Source of the DNA: Frankia sp.
Lineage (GTDB): Bacteria; Actinomycetota; Actinomycetes; Frankiales; Frankiaceae
Length of the DNA stretch: 19,855 bases
Reading direction: 5' to 3'
NCBI GenBank assembly: GCA_019689615.1
Contig: JADGHD010000019.1
Coordinates: 1 to 19,855 of the forward strand
Shown here: positions 6,436-13,489 of the stretch, piece after piece
Layout: each line of letters starts with the position of its first letter
Numbering within the stretch: position 1 is the stretch's first letter
Made by a program: the position numbers and the translations under genes
The notes under the pieces: model-generated
What the model was told of the DNA's origin: nothing
The model's input: the letters and a program-made list of their open reading frames with translations, nothing else
Database searches by the model: none

Positions 6436-7275
6436 GTGGGCCGCTTCGACGGGAAGGTCGTTCTGATCACCGGTGGGGCTCGCGGGCAGGGCCGGTCACA
6501 CGCCCTGCGGTTCGCAGCCGAGGGCGCGGACGTGGCGGTGCTCGACGTGCCGGCCCGGCCGCCGGCGTCGGTCGTGTACCCGCTGGGGAGCGCCGAGGAG
6601 CTGGCGGAGACGGCGAAGGCGGTCGAGGAGCTCGGCCGGCGCGCCGTCGCGATCACCGCGGACGTGCGCGACCCGGCGCAGCTGACCGACGCGGTCGCGC
6701 GGACCGTCGACGAGCTGGGCCCGCTCGACTTCTGCCTGGCCAACGCCGCGGTGCTCAGCCGTGGGCTGATCGCCGAGATGGACGACCAGACCTGGCGCGA
6801 CGTCATCGACGTCAACCTGACCGGCGTCTTCAACACGATCCGCGCGGTCCTGCCCGGCATGATCGAGCAGCGGCACGGCCGGATCGTGGCCACCGCCTCG
6901 CTCGCCGCCCGGTCCGGGTTCCCGTACCTCGGGCACTACGCGGCGGCAAAGTGGGGCGTCATCGGGCTCGTGAAGACGGTCGCGCTGGAGGTCGCCCAGT
7001 ACGGCATCACCGTGAACGCGGTGCTGCCGACGTCGGTGGACACCCCGATGATCACAAGCCCGGAGATCCTGCGGTCGATGCTGCCGGACGTGGAGAACCC
7101 GACGCGCGAGGACGCCGCGCGCGCGTTCGGCAGCTCGAACGCGATTCCGGTCCCCTGGGTCGAGCCGGCGGACGTCTCCGGCGCGATGGCCTACCTGTGC
7201 TCCGACGACGCCCGCTACGTCACCGGCGAGTGCCTCACCGTGACGGCGGGCGCGATCGCCCGCAACTCGGCCTGA
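6436..7275 (+). CDS. Mycofactocin-associated-type short-chain dehydrogenase
   Basis: The 279-residue protein is a classical SDR. The TGGARGQGRSHA nucleotide motif (12-23) is followed by LANAAV, the catalytic triad Ser155, Tyr168 and Lys172 in an ASLAARSGFPYLGHYAAAK context, and NAVLPTSVDTPM after it. The ARGQGRSHA form and the insertion after strand 2 (about 35-50) are hallmarks of the actinobacterial SDR subfamily whose members occur with mycofactocin genes and keep their NAD tightly bound. They oxidise alcohols such as carveol and related terpenoid or steroid alcohols. No mycofactocin biosynthesis gene (mftA-F) is in the window, so cofactor dependence is inferred only from the motif. GTG 6436 is preferred over GTG 6430 because of Shine-Dalgarno spacing. 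It is divergent from the siderophore-interacting protein. Its substrate is not known. Confidence 0.88.
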   Translation: MGRFDGKVVLITGGARGQGRSHALRFAAEGADVAVLDVPARPPASVVYPLGSAEELAETAKAVEELGRRAVAITADVRDPAQLTDAVARTVDELGPLDFCLANAAVLSRGLIAEMDDQTWRDVIDVNLTGVFNTIRAVLPGMIEQRHGRIVATASLAARSGFPYLGHYAAAKWGVIGLVKTVALEVAQYGITVNAVLPTSVDTPMITSPEILRSMLPDVENPTREDAARAFGSSNAIPVPWVEPADVSGAMAYLCSDDARYVTGECLTVTAGAIARNSA

Positions 7276-7308
7276 ACCGCGGCCTCGGCGCCGGCCAGCC
7301 CCCTCCGG

Positions 7309-7418
7309 CTGGCCGGCCACCTCGGCCGGCCGCATCGCCGCCAGCCAACCCGGCTCACCAGGTCTGGCCGGCCGCCTCGGCCAACCGAGTCGCCGCCGGC
7401 CAACCCGGCTCACCAGGC
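7309..7418. repeat. Tandem duplication of a 55-bp unit in a convergent intergenic region
   Basis: Two directly adjacent 55-bp units, 7309-7363 and 7364-7418, are identical at 48 positions by my count. Both begin CTGGCCGGCC and end in CAACCCGGCTCACCAGG plus one variable base. The pair lies just downstream of the SDR stop at 7275 and does not look coding. It may be a local duplication or a fragment of a dispersed repeat family. Confidence 0.75.
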
Positions 7419-7501
7419 CTGCCGCCCATGGCGGGCCATGTCACGGTCAGCTGGCGGGGCACGACCTGGCACCCGCGAACGTCGGCGGACTCGGCAGCCC
7501 A

Positions 7502-7536
7502 CGCCCGGTCCGCGCGCCGGCCGCCCGGACCGGGCG
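7502..7536. terminator. 11-bp-stem hairpin, probable bidirectional terminator
   Basis: CGCCCGGTCCG at 7502-7512 and its exact complement at 7526-7536 form an 11-bp stem with a 13-nt loop. It lies in the gap between the plus-strand SDR ending at 7275 and the minus-strand SDR ending at 7561, 24 bp past the latter's stop. No U-run is present. Position and strength support termination, chiefly of the minus-strand gene. Confidence 0.65.
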
Positions 7537-7560
7537 AGTCAGGCCGGCTCGGCTGCCGGC

Positions 7561-8319
7561 CTACCTGGGGGCGAAGCGCTGGCCGGCGTCGAGACGGATC
7601 GTGCCGCCATTGAGCATCGGGTTCTCGATGATCGCCAGCGCCAGCTTGGCGTACTCCTCGGGCCGGCCGAGACGCTTCGGGAACGCGGCGTCCTTGGTCA
7701 GCGCCTTGGCGAAGTCGTCGGGGATGCCCTGGGTGATGCCGGTGGCGAACAGGCTCGGCGCGATCGCGTTCACCCGGATGCCGAAGCTGCCCAGGTCCCG
7801 GGCCATGGTCAGGGACATCCCGGCGATGCCGGCCTTGGCCGCGGTGTAGGCGACCTGGCCGATCTGGCCCTCGAAGGCGGCGATCGACGCGGTGTTGATG
7901 ATGACGCCGCGCTCGTCGTCCTCCGGCTCGTTGTCCTTCATCGCCCAGGCCTGCAGCCGGTTGAGGTTGAAGGTGCCGATCAGGTTCAGCTCGACGACGT
8001 TGCGGAACTCGTCGATCGGGTGCGGGCCCTCCTTGGTGAGCGTCCGCTTGGCGATCCCGCCGCCGGCCGTGTTGACGGCGATGTGCAGCCCGCCGAGGGC
8101 CCCGATCGCCTCGGCGACGGCGGCCTCGGTCGCCGCGGTGTCCGTGATGTCGACCGGGTGGAACGTCGCGCCCATCGCGGCCGCGACCTCGGAGCCCGCC
8201 GACTTCGGCAGGTCGAGGATCGCGACGCTCGCGCCCCGGTCGCGCAGCAGCTGCGCCGTCGCGCGGGCCATCCCCGAGGCGCCCCCGACCACCATTGCCT
8301 TCTTGCCCGCGACCTCCAT
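7561..8319 (-). CDS. HSD10-like short-chain dehydrogenase (3-hydroxyacyl-CoA dehydrogenase type 2-like)
   Basis: The 252-residue SDR begins EVAGKKAMVVGGASGMARATAQLL and carries NTASIAAFEGQIGQVAYTAAK with Ser145, Tyr158 and Lys162. The text A-F-E-G-Q-I-G-Q-x-A-Y and the following SPLFATGI-like stretch are typical of type-2 3-hydroxyacyl-CoA dehydrogenase (17-beta-HSD10). That enzyme oxidises 2-methyl-3-hydroxyacyl-CoA and some steroids with NAD. The last Gly of the usual TGxxxGxG is Ala (GASGMA), and the usual Thr is Val. ATG 8319 is chosen because GGAAGG lies 8-13 nt upstream and the Rossmann fold starts there; the frame is open to 8385, but that part is not conserved. It lies 142 bp downstream of the VOC gene on the same strand. 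With the racemase at 651-1856 it fits branched-chain acyl-CoA oxidation (inference). Confidence 0.87.
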   Translation of the reverse strand: MEVAGKKAMVVGGASGMARATAQLLRDRGASVAILDLPKSAGSEVAAAMGATFHPVDITDTAATEAAVAEAIGALGGLHIAVNTAGGGIAKRTLTKEGPHPIDEFRNVVELNLIGTFNLNRLQAWAMKDNEPEDDERGVIINTASIAAFEGQIGQVAYTAAKAGIAGMSLTMARDLGSFGIRVNAIAPSLFATGITQGIPDDFAKALTKDAAFPKRLGRPEEYAKLALAIIENPMLNGGTIRLDAGQRFAPR

Positions 8320-8461
8320 CAACCCGTCCTTCCGTGTGTCCAGGGTGAGCGTCGTGCCTGGCCGGCACTCCATTTTCCGCAACAAACGGTACTGAGAAAT
8401 CGCGCGGCGGGCATCCGGTCCGACGCGGCGCTGGTCACGGCTCCGCGTCAGGCGACCGAGG

Positions 8462-9046
8462 TCATGGGACCCGGTAGCCGCCGCGGGTGAGCAGGCGGAC
8501 CGGGTCGGTCACCCCGTCCCAGGCCGCGCAGGTGGCCGCGATGCCCGCGACCTGCTGCAGGAGGACGTCAGTGTGCTCGACGACCTCGGTGACGAAGCCG
8601 AAGTCGGCCAGCGTGTCGATGAAGCCCACCCGCATGCCGTCGGCGGAGGTCAGCTCGCACGCCAGCTCGTAGCCCTGCTCCTGGTAGAAGGCGATCTTTC
8701 CGGCGTAGTCCCGGGTGACGGTGCACACCTGGTGCAGGCCGGCGCCGCCGGTGAGCACGAGCTCGCGGAAGATGCTCGGCCGGTCGCAGTGCTGCTTGAT
8801 CAGCTCGATCTGCACCGGTCCGGCCTGGGCCACGGCGACCTGCAGGGTGACCCCGGTCGCGGCGCCGCGGTAGGTGCACTTCTGCTCTATCGGCGGCAGG
8901 ACGTGGAACGGGCCGACGCGGAACACCCGCGCCCAGCGGGCCGCGGCGGCCAACAGGTCGTCCACCAGGAAGCCGAGCTGGAAGAAGCGGAACTCGCCCT
9001 CGGGCCACGGCTGTTCGAACAGCGGGTGGGCTGGTGCGTCGGTCAT
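8462..9046 (-). CDS. VOC-superfamily (glyoxalase/bleomycin-resistance-like) protein
   Basis: The 194-residue protein shows two beta-alpha-beta-beta-beta modules of the vicinal oxygen chelate fold. The first is FFQLGFLVDDLLAAAARWARVF with GPVQIELI; the second is GLHQVCTVTRDYAGKIAFYQEQGYE with FGFVTEVVEHT. Likely metal ligands by position are Gln23, Glu81, His105 and Glu154, i.e. the first His of glyoxalase I or methylmalonyl-CoA epimerase is replaced by Gln. Family members do epimerisation, isomerisation or ring cleavage using a bound divalent metal. ATG 9046 overlaps the thioesterase stop by 4 bp (ATGA), so the two are translationally coupled, which suggests an acyl-CoA or derived substrate. 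The substrate is not identifiable. Confidence 0.82.
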   Translation of the reverse strand: MTDAPAHPLFEQPWPEGEFRFFQLGFLVDDLLAAAARWARVFRVGPFHVLPPIEQKCTYRGAATGVTLQVAVAQAGPVQIELIKQHCDRPSIFRELVLTGGAGLHQVCTVTRDYAGKIAFYQEQGYELACELTSADGMRVGFIDTLADFGFVTEVVEHTDVLLQQVAGIAATCAAWDGVTDPVRLLTRGGYRVP

Positions 9047-9990
9047 CGGGCAGCCGCCTCCATCGGTCGGACGAGTACCTCCTGGGTGACGCTGGCCACC
9101 AGGGCGCCGTCGGCGTCGTGGATCGACCCGCGGACCAGGCCGCGGTGGCCGGAGACGGCGACGGTCTGCAGGGTGTGCCGGTGCCAGCGGTCGAACCGGA
9201 CCGGCCGGTGCAGCCAGATGGCGTGGTCGAGGCTGGCGGCGCCGGCGTAGTCCGGGGTGGCTCCTTCGGGGTAGGAGCGGAAGGCCATGTCGAGCATGAA
9301 GTAGTCGCTGGCGTAGGTCAGCAGCGCCGCGTGCAGCCGCGGGTCGTCGCCGACCTCGCGGGGCAGCCGCATCCAGTGCGTGCGCGGGCCCGCGGCCGGC
9401 TGCCCGCCCATGAAGACGACCGGCTCGGCCAGCCGCAGCTCCAGCGGCGGTGGCTGGTCGATCCACGGGCGGGCGTGCGGCGCCAGGTGGGGCGGGGCCT
9501 TGGCCGCCCAGTCCTGCAGCAGCGGGAGCAGCTCCGGCTCCGCCGTGTCGGCCGGCAGGGCCGCCGGCGCCGCCTCGGGCCCTGGCCCGTTGGCGTGGAA
9601 CGAGGCGATCGCGACCAGCAGCACCCGTTCGCCCTGCTGGACGCTCACCCGCCGGGTCGCCAGCGAGCGGCCGTCACGCACCCGCTCGACCACCAGCTCC
9701 ACGTCCACGCCGGGCCTGCCGGCCTGCACGAAGCTGGCGTGCAAGGAGCTCGGGGCCTTGCCGTCGACGGTCGCCGCGGCGGCCACCAGGGCCTGGCCGA
9801 GCGACTGCCCGCCGAACACGCGGTGGAAGCGGGCCGGCTCGGAGCGGACCCGGAACCGGTCGACGCGGGTGGCGGCGGGCCCCGGTCCTCCTCCTTCGGC
9901 CTGTGGCTCGAGGTCGAACGCCGCCAGCAAACCGTCGAGGGAGCCCAGGATCGCCTGGCGCAGAGCTGGGTCGATGCTCACGCGGCTCAT
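9043..9990 (-). CDS. Acyl-CoA thioesterase, TesB (type II) double-hotdog family
   Basis: The 315-residue protein has two hotdog halves. The first has FHRVFGGQSLGQALVAA and LHASFVQAGRPGVDVEL; the second has LTYASDYFMLD, SLDHAIWLHRPVRFD and a final ASVTQEVLVR. Asp229, Ser253 and Gln303 are 24 and 50 residues apart, precisely as Asp204, Thr228 and Gln278 of E. coli TesB, so the triad is intact with Thr replaced by Ser. The enzyme would hydrolyse medium or long acyl-CoA to free acid and CoA in the cytosol. ATG 9990 is chosen; the frame also opens from a TTG at 10065, but that stretch has no family resemblance. The downstream VOC gene overlaps by 4 bp. The gene is divergent from the epimerase/sulfotransferase operon, and a 16-bp palindrome lies between them. 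Confidence 0.88.
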   Translation of the reverse strand: MSRVSIDPALRQAILGSLDGLLAAFDLEPQAEGGGPGPAATRVDRFRVRSEPARFHRVFGGQSLGQALVAAAATVDGKAPSSLHASFVQAGRPGVDVELVVERVRDGRSLATRRVSVQQGERVLLVAIASFHANGPGPEAAPAALPADTAEPELLPLLQDWAAKAPPHLAPHARPWIDQPPPLELRLAEPVVFMGGQPAAGPRTHWMRLPREVGDDPRLHAALLTYASDYFMLDMAFRSYPEGATPDYAGAASLDHAIWLHRPVRFDRWHRHTLQTVAVSGHRGLVRGSIHDADGALVASVTQEVLVRPMEAAAR

Positions 9991-10065
9991 CACACCATCG
10001 GCCCGGTGCGTGGATCCAATATTCGCGGGCGGCCCCCGCATCGCTGGCCCGTATACATGATCCAA

Positions 10066-10081
10066 AGTAGGCTCGCCTACT
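10066..10081. promoter_or_regulatory. Perfect 7-2-7 palindrome in a divergent promoter region, probable operator
   Basis: AGTAGGC-TC-GCCTACT is an exact inverted repeat with a 2-bp spacer, placed between the thioesterase start (9990, minus) and the SDR start (10120, plus). A TATACAT sequence 9 bp to the left (10052-10058) could be a -10 element. The right side, TAGGCTCGCCTA, resembles half of a DtxR-type box, but the left part of the 19-bp consensus is missing, so a TetR-like or other dimeric regulator is as likely. No regulator gene is present in the window. Confidence 0.55.
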
Positions 10082-10119
10082 CGAGGAACAGGGCCGTTAC
10101 CTGCGAGGAGACGACGGGC

Positions 10120-11070
10120 GTGTTAAGCGGGGAGAAAATACTGATCACCGGGCCAGCTGGGCGGATCGCGTTCGGGCTGGCCCGTTCGCTTGCGCCGCAC
10201 AACGAGGTCTGGGGGGTCGCCCGCTTCTCCGATCCGTCGACCCGCGAGAAGGTCGAGGCGCTCGGGGTCACCACCCGTGTCGTCGACATCGCTGACGGCT
10301 CATTCGACGAGCTGCCGACGGACTTCACCATCCTGTTACACCTCGCCGCCGATTTCAGCGCCAACGACTACGAGCGCGCGATCCGGGTGAACGCGGAGGG
10401 GACCGGGCGGCTGCTGGAGCACTGCCGGTCCGCCAAGCGGGCGCTCGTCATGTCGACCATCACGACCTACAAACCGCACCCAGACCCCTGGCACGCGTTC
10501 CGCGAGACCGACCCGCTCGGAGACGCGATGGCGCCACCTTCGGCGCCCTACTCGATCTCAAAGATCGCCCAGGAGGCGGTCGCCCGGTACTGTGCCCGCT
10601 CCTTCAACCTGCCGGTGACCATCGCCCGGATGTGCGCCGCCTACAGCGACCAGGGCGGCCTGCCGATGTGGCACCTGGCGGCCATCGCCAAGGGCGAGCC
10701 CGTGCGCACCCGCTGGGACCCGATGCCCTACAGCCCCATCCACGACGACGACATCTGCGCCCAGCTCGAGCCGCTCCTCGACGCGGCGTCCGTGCCGGCG
10801 ACGATCGTCAACTGGGGCGGCGACGAGCCGGTGAGCGTGCAGGAGTGGTCGGCGTACTTCGGCGAGCTGCTCGGCGTCACGCCGACCGTGGAGGTCACGC
10901 CGATCCCCGGCGCCTCGATCGGCTCGGTCGCCGACCACGCCAGGCGCGCCTCGATCACCGGGCCCTGCCGGGTCGGCTGGCGGGAGGGCTTCCTGCGGGT
11001 CGCTCGTGAGCTCTACCCCGACCGGATCAGGCAGGCGGCCCCCGCGGGCGGCGAGACGGAGAGGAGCTGA
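10120..11070 (+). CDS. NAD-dependent epimerase/dehydratase family protein (extended SDR)
   Basis: The 316-residue protein starts KILITGPAGRIAFGLARSLA (6-25), a Rossmann site of the GxxGxxA type. It keeps the extended-SDR active site: Ser112-Thr113 in VMSTITTYKP, Tyr144 and Lys148 in APYSISK. A substrate-binding C-terminal half follows, with YSPIHDDDI and a long segment ending GWREGFLRVARELYP. Members oxidise, reduce or epimerise sugars or hydroxy-lipid groups such as sterol hydroxyls. GTG 10120 has GAGGAG 10-15 nt upstream and puts the Rossmann strand at the N-terminus. The sulfotransferase begins 4 bp after its stop, so the two are in one operon and may act in sequence, but the substrate is unknown. 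Confidence 0.85.
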   Translation: MLSGEKILITGPAGRIAFGLARSLAPHNEVWGVARFSDPSTREKVEALGVTTRVVDIADGSFDELPTDFTILLHLAADFSANDYERAIRVNAEGTGRLLEHCRSAKRALVMSTITTYKPHPDPWHAFRETDPLGDAMAPPSAPYSISKIAQEAVARYCARSFNLPVTIARMCAAYSDQGGLPMWHLAAIAKGEPVRTRWDPMPYSPIHDDDICAQLEPLLDAASVPATIVNWGGDEPVSVQEWSAYFGELLGVTPTVEVTPIPGASIGSVADHARRASITGPCRVGWREGFLRVARELYPDRIRQAAPAGGETERS

Positions 11071-11073
11071 GGG

Positions 11074-12237
11074 ATGGCAGGGCGGCGCTACCCCACCAGC
11101 GAGGTCCTGCTGGAGCAGGCCGTCGAGGAGTCGGGCGGCCTGACCGACTTCGGCGCCGGCGACTTCCGCGAGGGCCTGGACGTGTTGCTCGACAGCCTCG
11201 AGCGGGACGGCGACCTGGACCCGGCGGCCGACGAGGGCGTCGTCGCGGTCTTCCGCCGACGGCTGGTGAACCGGCTGCAGATCGAGGCCTGGTACCGCGA
11301 GCACCCGGAGATCGAGGACCTGCCGGTGCGCGGGCCGGTGGACGTCAACGGCCTGCCGCGGACCGGTACCACGGCGCTGGCGAACATGCTCTCGCTCGAC
11401 CCGCAGTTGCGCGGGCTGCGCGGCTGGGAGCAGTCACAGCCCTGCCCACCGCCGGAGCTGGCGACCGAGCACACCGACCCGCGCCGGCTCGCGCTGGTCG
11501 AGGAGTACGAGGAGACGCCGGCCCACCTCAAGGCCATGCACCTCTACGACGCCGACGCGACCATGGAGGACAGCGAGATCCTCGGCATGTCCTTCCACGG
11601 CCAGCAGATGACCCTGCCGGTCTACGGCTACCACGCCTGGTGGCGCCGATCCGACCTGACCCAGACCTTCTGGCACCACCGGCGGGCCATCAAGCTGCTG
11701 CAGTCGCGCCGTCCGCCGGACCTGTGGCTGTTCAAGGCGCCGCATCACAAGTTCCACCTGGAGCACCTGGCGGCGGCCTACCCGGACGTCAGGTTCGTGA
11801 TGACCCACCGGGACCCGGGCAAGTCGGTGCCGTCCTACGCCAGCATCGTCTCGGCGATCCTGCCGCCGGCCGCCGGTGAGCGCGACCTGAAGCGGCTCGG
11901 CCGGGAGATCAGCGTGCACCTGCGCGAGGGCATGGAGAACGCCATCGCCGCCCGCGACCGCCTCGGCGAGGACCGGTTCCTCGACATCCACCACCGGGAG
12001 CTGGTCAGCGACCCGATGGGCACGATACGGCGGGTCTACGAGTTCCTCGGCCTGGAACTGACGGAGGCCGTCGAGAAGTCGCTCGCCGACTGGCAGCAGG
12101 CCAACCGGTCCGGCGCCCACGGCCAGCACCGCTACACCGCGGAGCAGTTCGGGCTGAACGCCGACCAGATTCGCGAGGAGTACGCGTTCTACATCGAGCG
12201 CTTCGGCGTCGAGGTCGAGCGCAAGGACCGCCACTAA
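11074..12237 (+). CDS. PAPS-dependent sulfotransferase (mycobacterial Stf / Sulfotransfer_3-like)
   Basis: The 387-residue protein has both PAPS sites. The 5'-phosphosulfate loop is NGLPRTGTTAL (92-102), and the 3'-phosphate site is VMTHRDPGKSVPS (242-254), with Arg246 and Ser254 in the usual roles. Between them WLFKAPHHKFHLEHL supplies the K-P-H pattern of this actinobacterial family; the C-terminal HREL, LGLEL and HGQHRYTAEQFGL segments also match. Such enzymes move sulfate from PAPS to a hydroxyl on a lipid, sterol, sugar or aryl acceptor in the cytosol. ATG 11074 has GGAG/GAGGG just upstream. The gene follows the SDR by 3 bp and precedes the DUF1214-like gene by 13 bp. PAPS synthesis genes are not here. 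The acceptor cannot be inferred with confidence. Confidence 0.9.
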   Translation: MAGRRYPTSEVLLEQAVEESGGLTDFGAGDFREGLDVLLDSLERDGDLDPAADEGVVAVFRRRLVNRLQIEAWYREHPEIEDLPVRGPVDVNGLPRTGTTALANMLSLDPQLRGLRGWEQSQPCPPPELATEHTDPRRLALVEEYEETPAHLKAMHLYDADATMEDSEILGMSFHGQQMTLPVYGYHAWWRRSDLTQTFWHHRRAIKLLQSRRPPDLWLFKAPHHKFHLEHLAAAYPDVRFVMTHRDPGKSVPSYASIVSAILPPAAGERDLKRLGREISVHLREGMENAIAARDRLGEDRFLDIHHRELVSDPMGTIRRVYEFLGLELTEAVEKSLADWQQANRSGAHGQHRYTAEQFGLNADQIREEYAFYIERFGVEVERKDRH

Positions 12238-12250
12238 GGAGACCGGGACG

Positions 12251-13432
12251 ATGAGTCTGCCCACCTGGGCTGAGCAGATGAAGGCCCTCCACGGTGTCGC
12301 CGACGCCCTGATCGCCCAGTGGCGGCCGGACGGCGCGACCGAGGCCGAGACGCAGGACATGAACAAGCTCGCGTTCTCGATCCTCGCCAGCGGCTACCTG
12401 TGCCGGGTGTACACCGACGCCCGCCGTCCGGTGTTCATGCCGCTGTGGAACTACGCGTTCAACCAGGGCGGCCCAGACCCGGACTACGTCTACTCGACGA
12501 CCGAGGTCGACCCCAACGGCGTCTACGAGATCTCCGGCTTCCGCGGCACCACCCGGTTCGTCGAGATCACCCAGCAGGGCTTCGACATGCTCAGCCCGGA
12601 CAACAGCGCCGGCGGCCCGGCCCCGGCCACCCACGACCTCGACGACCTGACGCTCGGGGAGGACGGCTCGTTCCGGGTCATCCTGTCCGCGCAGCGGCCG
12701 GAGGGCCACACCGGTGACTGGTGGCAGCTCGCGCCGACCACCAGGCGCCTGCTGATGCGCAAGTGCTCCTGCGACTGGATCAACGAGGTCGACGCCCGGG
12801 TCGCGATCAACCGGCTCGATGACCCCGGCGAGGACATGACCCCGCAGGAGACCGCCCGCCGGTTCGCCGACATGGCCGCCTGGGTCGAGGGCATGATCTC
12901 CTTCGACATGCAGCTGGTGCGCTACTACCGCGAGCACCACGGGGTCAACGCGCTGGTGCGGTCGAAGAAGATCGACGAGATGGGCGGCCTGCCGCAGCAG
13001 GTCTACTACGACGGCATCCACGAGATCACCGACGACGAGGCGCTGATCATCGAGACCGAGCTGCCGAGGTCCTGCCGCTACTGGCAGGCGCTCGTCGCCG
13101 ACGACCGGTTCTGCACGGTGGACTGGGTCAACCGCCAGTCCAGCATCAACGACGCGCAGGCCCGAATCGACAGCGACGGGAGGTTCCGCGCCGTCATCTC
13201 CCGCCGTGACCCCGGCATCCCCAACTGGCTGGACAAGGCCGACTACCCGTGGGGCGTCATCCAGATGCGCTGGAACCGCGCCAGCGACCACCCGGACCCC
13301 ACGATCAGGAAGGTCCCGTTCGACGAGATCCGCAAGCACCTGCCCGCCGACACCCCGGTGGTCACGCCGCAGGAGCGGGCGGAGCAGCTGCGCCGGCGGC
13401 GCGAGGGTGCCCAGCTCCGCCGGATCTGGTAA
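12251..13432 (+). CDS. DUF1214-like protein of unknown function in the sulfotransferase operon
   Basis: The 393-residue soluble protein has no signal peptide or membrane segment. Its C-terminal third carries the pattern I associate with DUF1214: ISRRDPGIPNWLDKADYPWGVIQMRW around residues 316-341, with D320-P-G and N325-W-L as anchors. A beta-rich middle portion (FMPLWNYAFNQGGPDPDYVYSTTEV, then YEISGFRGTTRFVEI) resembles the double-layer beta fold of DUF1254/DUF1214 proteins. Biochemical function of the family is unsettled. AAGGAG precedes ATG 12251, and the gene starts 13 bp after the sulfotransferase. That close packing suggests it processes or binds the same substrate. It is cut from the next, convergent gene by a hairpin. 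Family naming is from memory of the motif; the existence of the gene is not in doubt. Confidence 0.82.
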   Translation: MSLPTWAEQMKALHGVADALIAQWRPDGATEAETQDMNKLAFSILASGYLCRVYTDARRPVFMPLWNYAFNQGGPDPDYVYSTTEVDPNGVYEISGFRGTTRFVEITQQGFDMLSPDNSAGGPAPATHDLDDLTLGEDGSFRVILSAQRPEGHTGDWWQLAPTTRRLLMRKCSCDWINEVDARVAINRLDDPGEDMTPQETARRFADMAAWVEGMISFDMQLVRYYREHHGVNALVRSKKIDEMGGLPQQVYYDGIHEITDDEALIIETELPRSCRYWQALVADDRFCTVDWVNRQSSINDAQARIDSDGRFRAVISRRDPGIPNWLDKADYPWGVIQMRWNRASDHPDPTIRKVPFDEIRKHLPADTPVVTPQERAEQLRRRREGAQLRRIW

Positions 13433-13456
13433 GGCCCGGCTCCGCGGTTCTGGAAC

Positions 13457-13483
13457 GCGGCCGGCCAAGGGGTGCCCGGCCGC
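13457..13483. terminator. Hairpin between convergent genes, possible bidirectional terminator
   Basis: GCGGCCGG at 13457-13464 pairs with CCGGCCGC at 13476-13483 around an 11-nt loop. The 57-bp gap separates the plus-strand DUF1214-like stop (13432) from the minus-strand SnoaL-like stop (13490). A second weaker stem with one bulge overlaps it on the left (CCGCGGTT with AACGCGG). No U-tract. Confidence 0.5.
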
Positions 13484-13489
13484 CGCCGG

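Noticed and set aside
7421..7560. Possible small gene in the convergent gap 7419-7560
   Set aside because: No ribosome site or conserved peptide; the stretch is explained by the hairpin and noncoding GC-rich sequence.
10055..10081. A second iron box upstream of the 10120 SDR
   Set aside because: Only the right half agrees with the DtxR-type consensus and the palindrome centre is 2 bp rather than 1 bp, so I list it as an unknown operator.
12005..13468. 487-codon minus-strand open frame opposite the DUF1214-like gene
   Set aside because: Composition rich in Val, Asp, Arg and Gly typical of an antisense shadow; the plus-strand gene has a good ribosome site and operon spacing.
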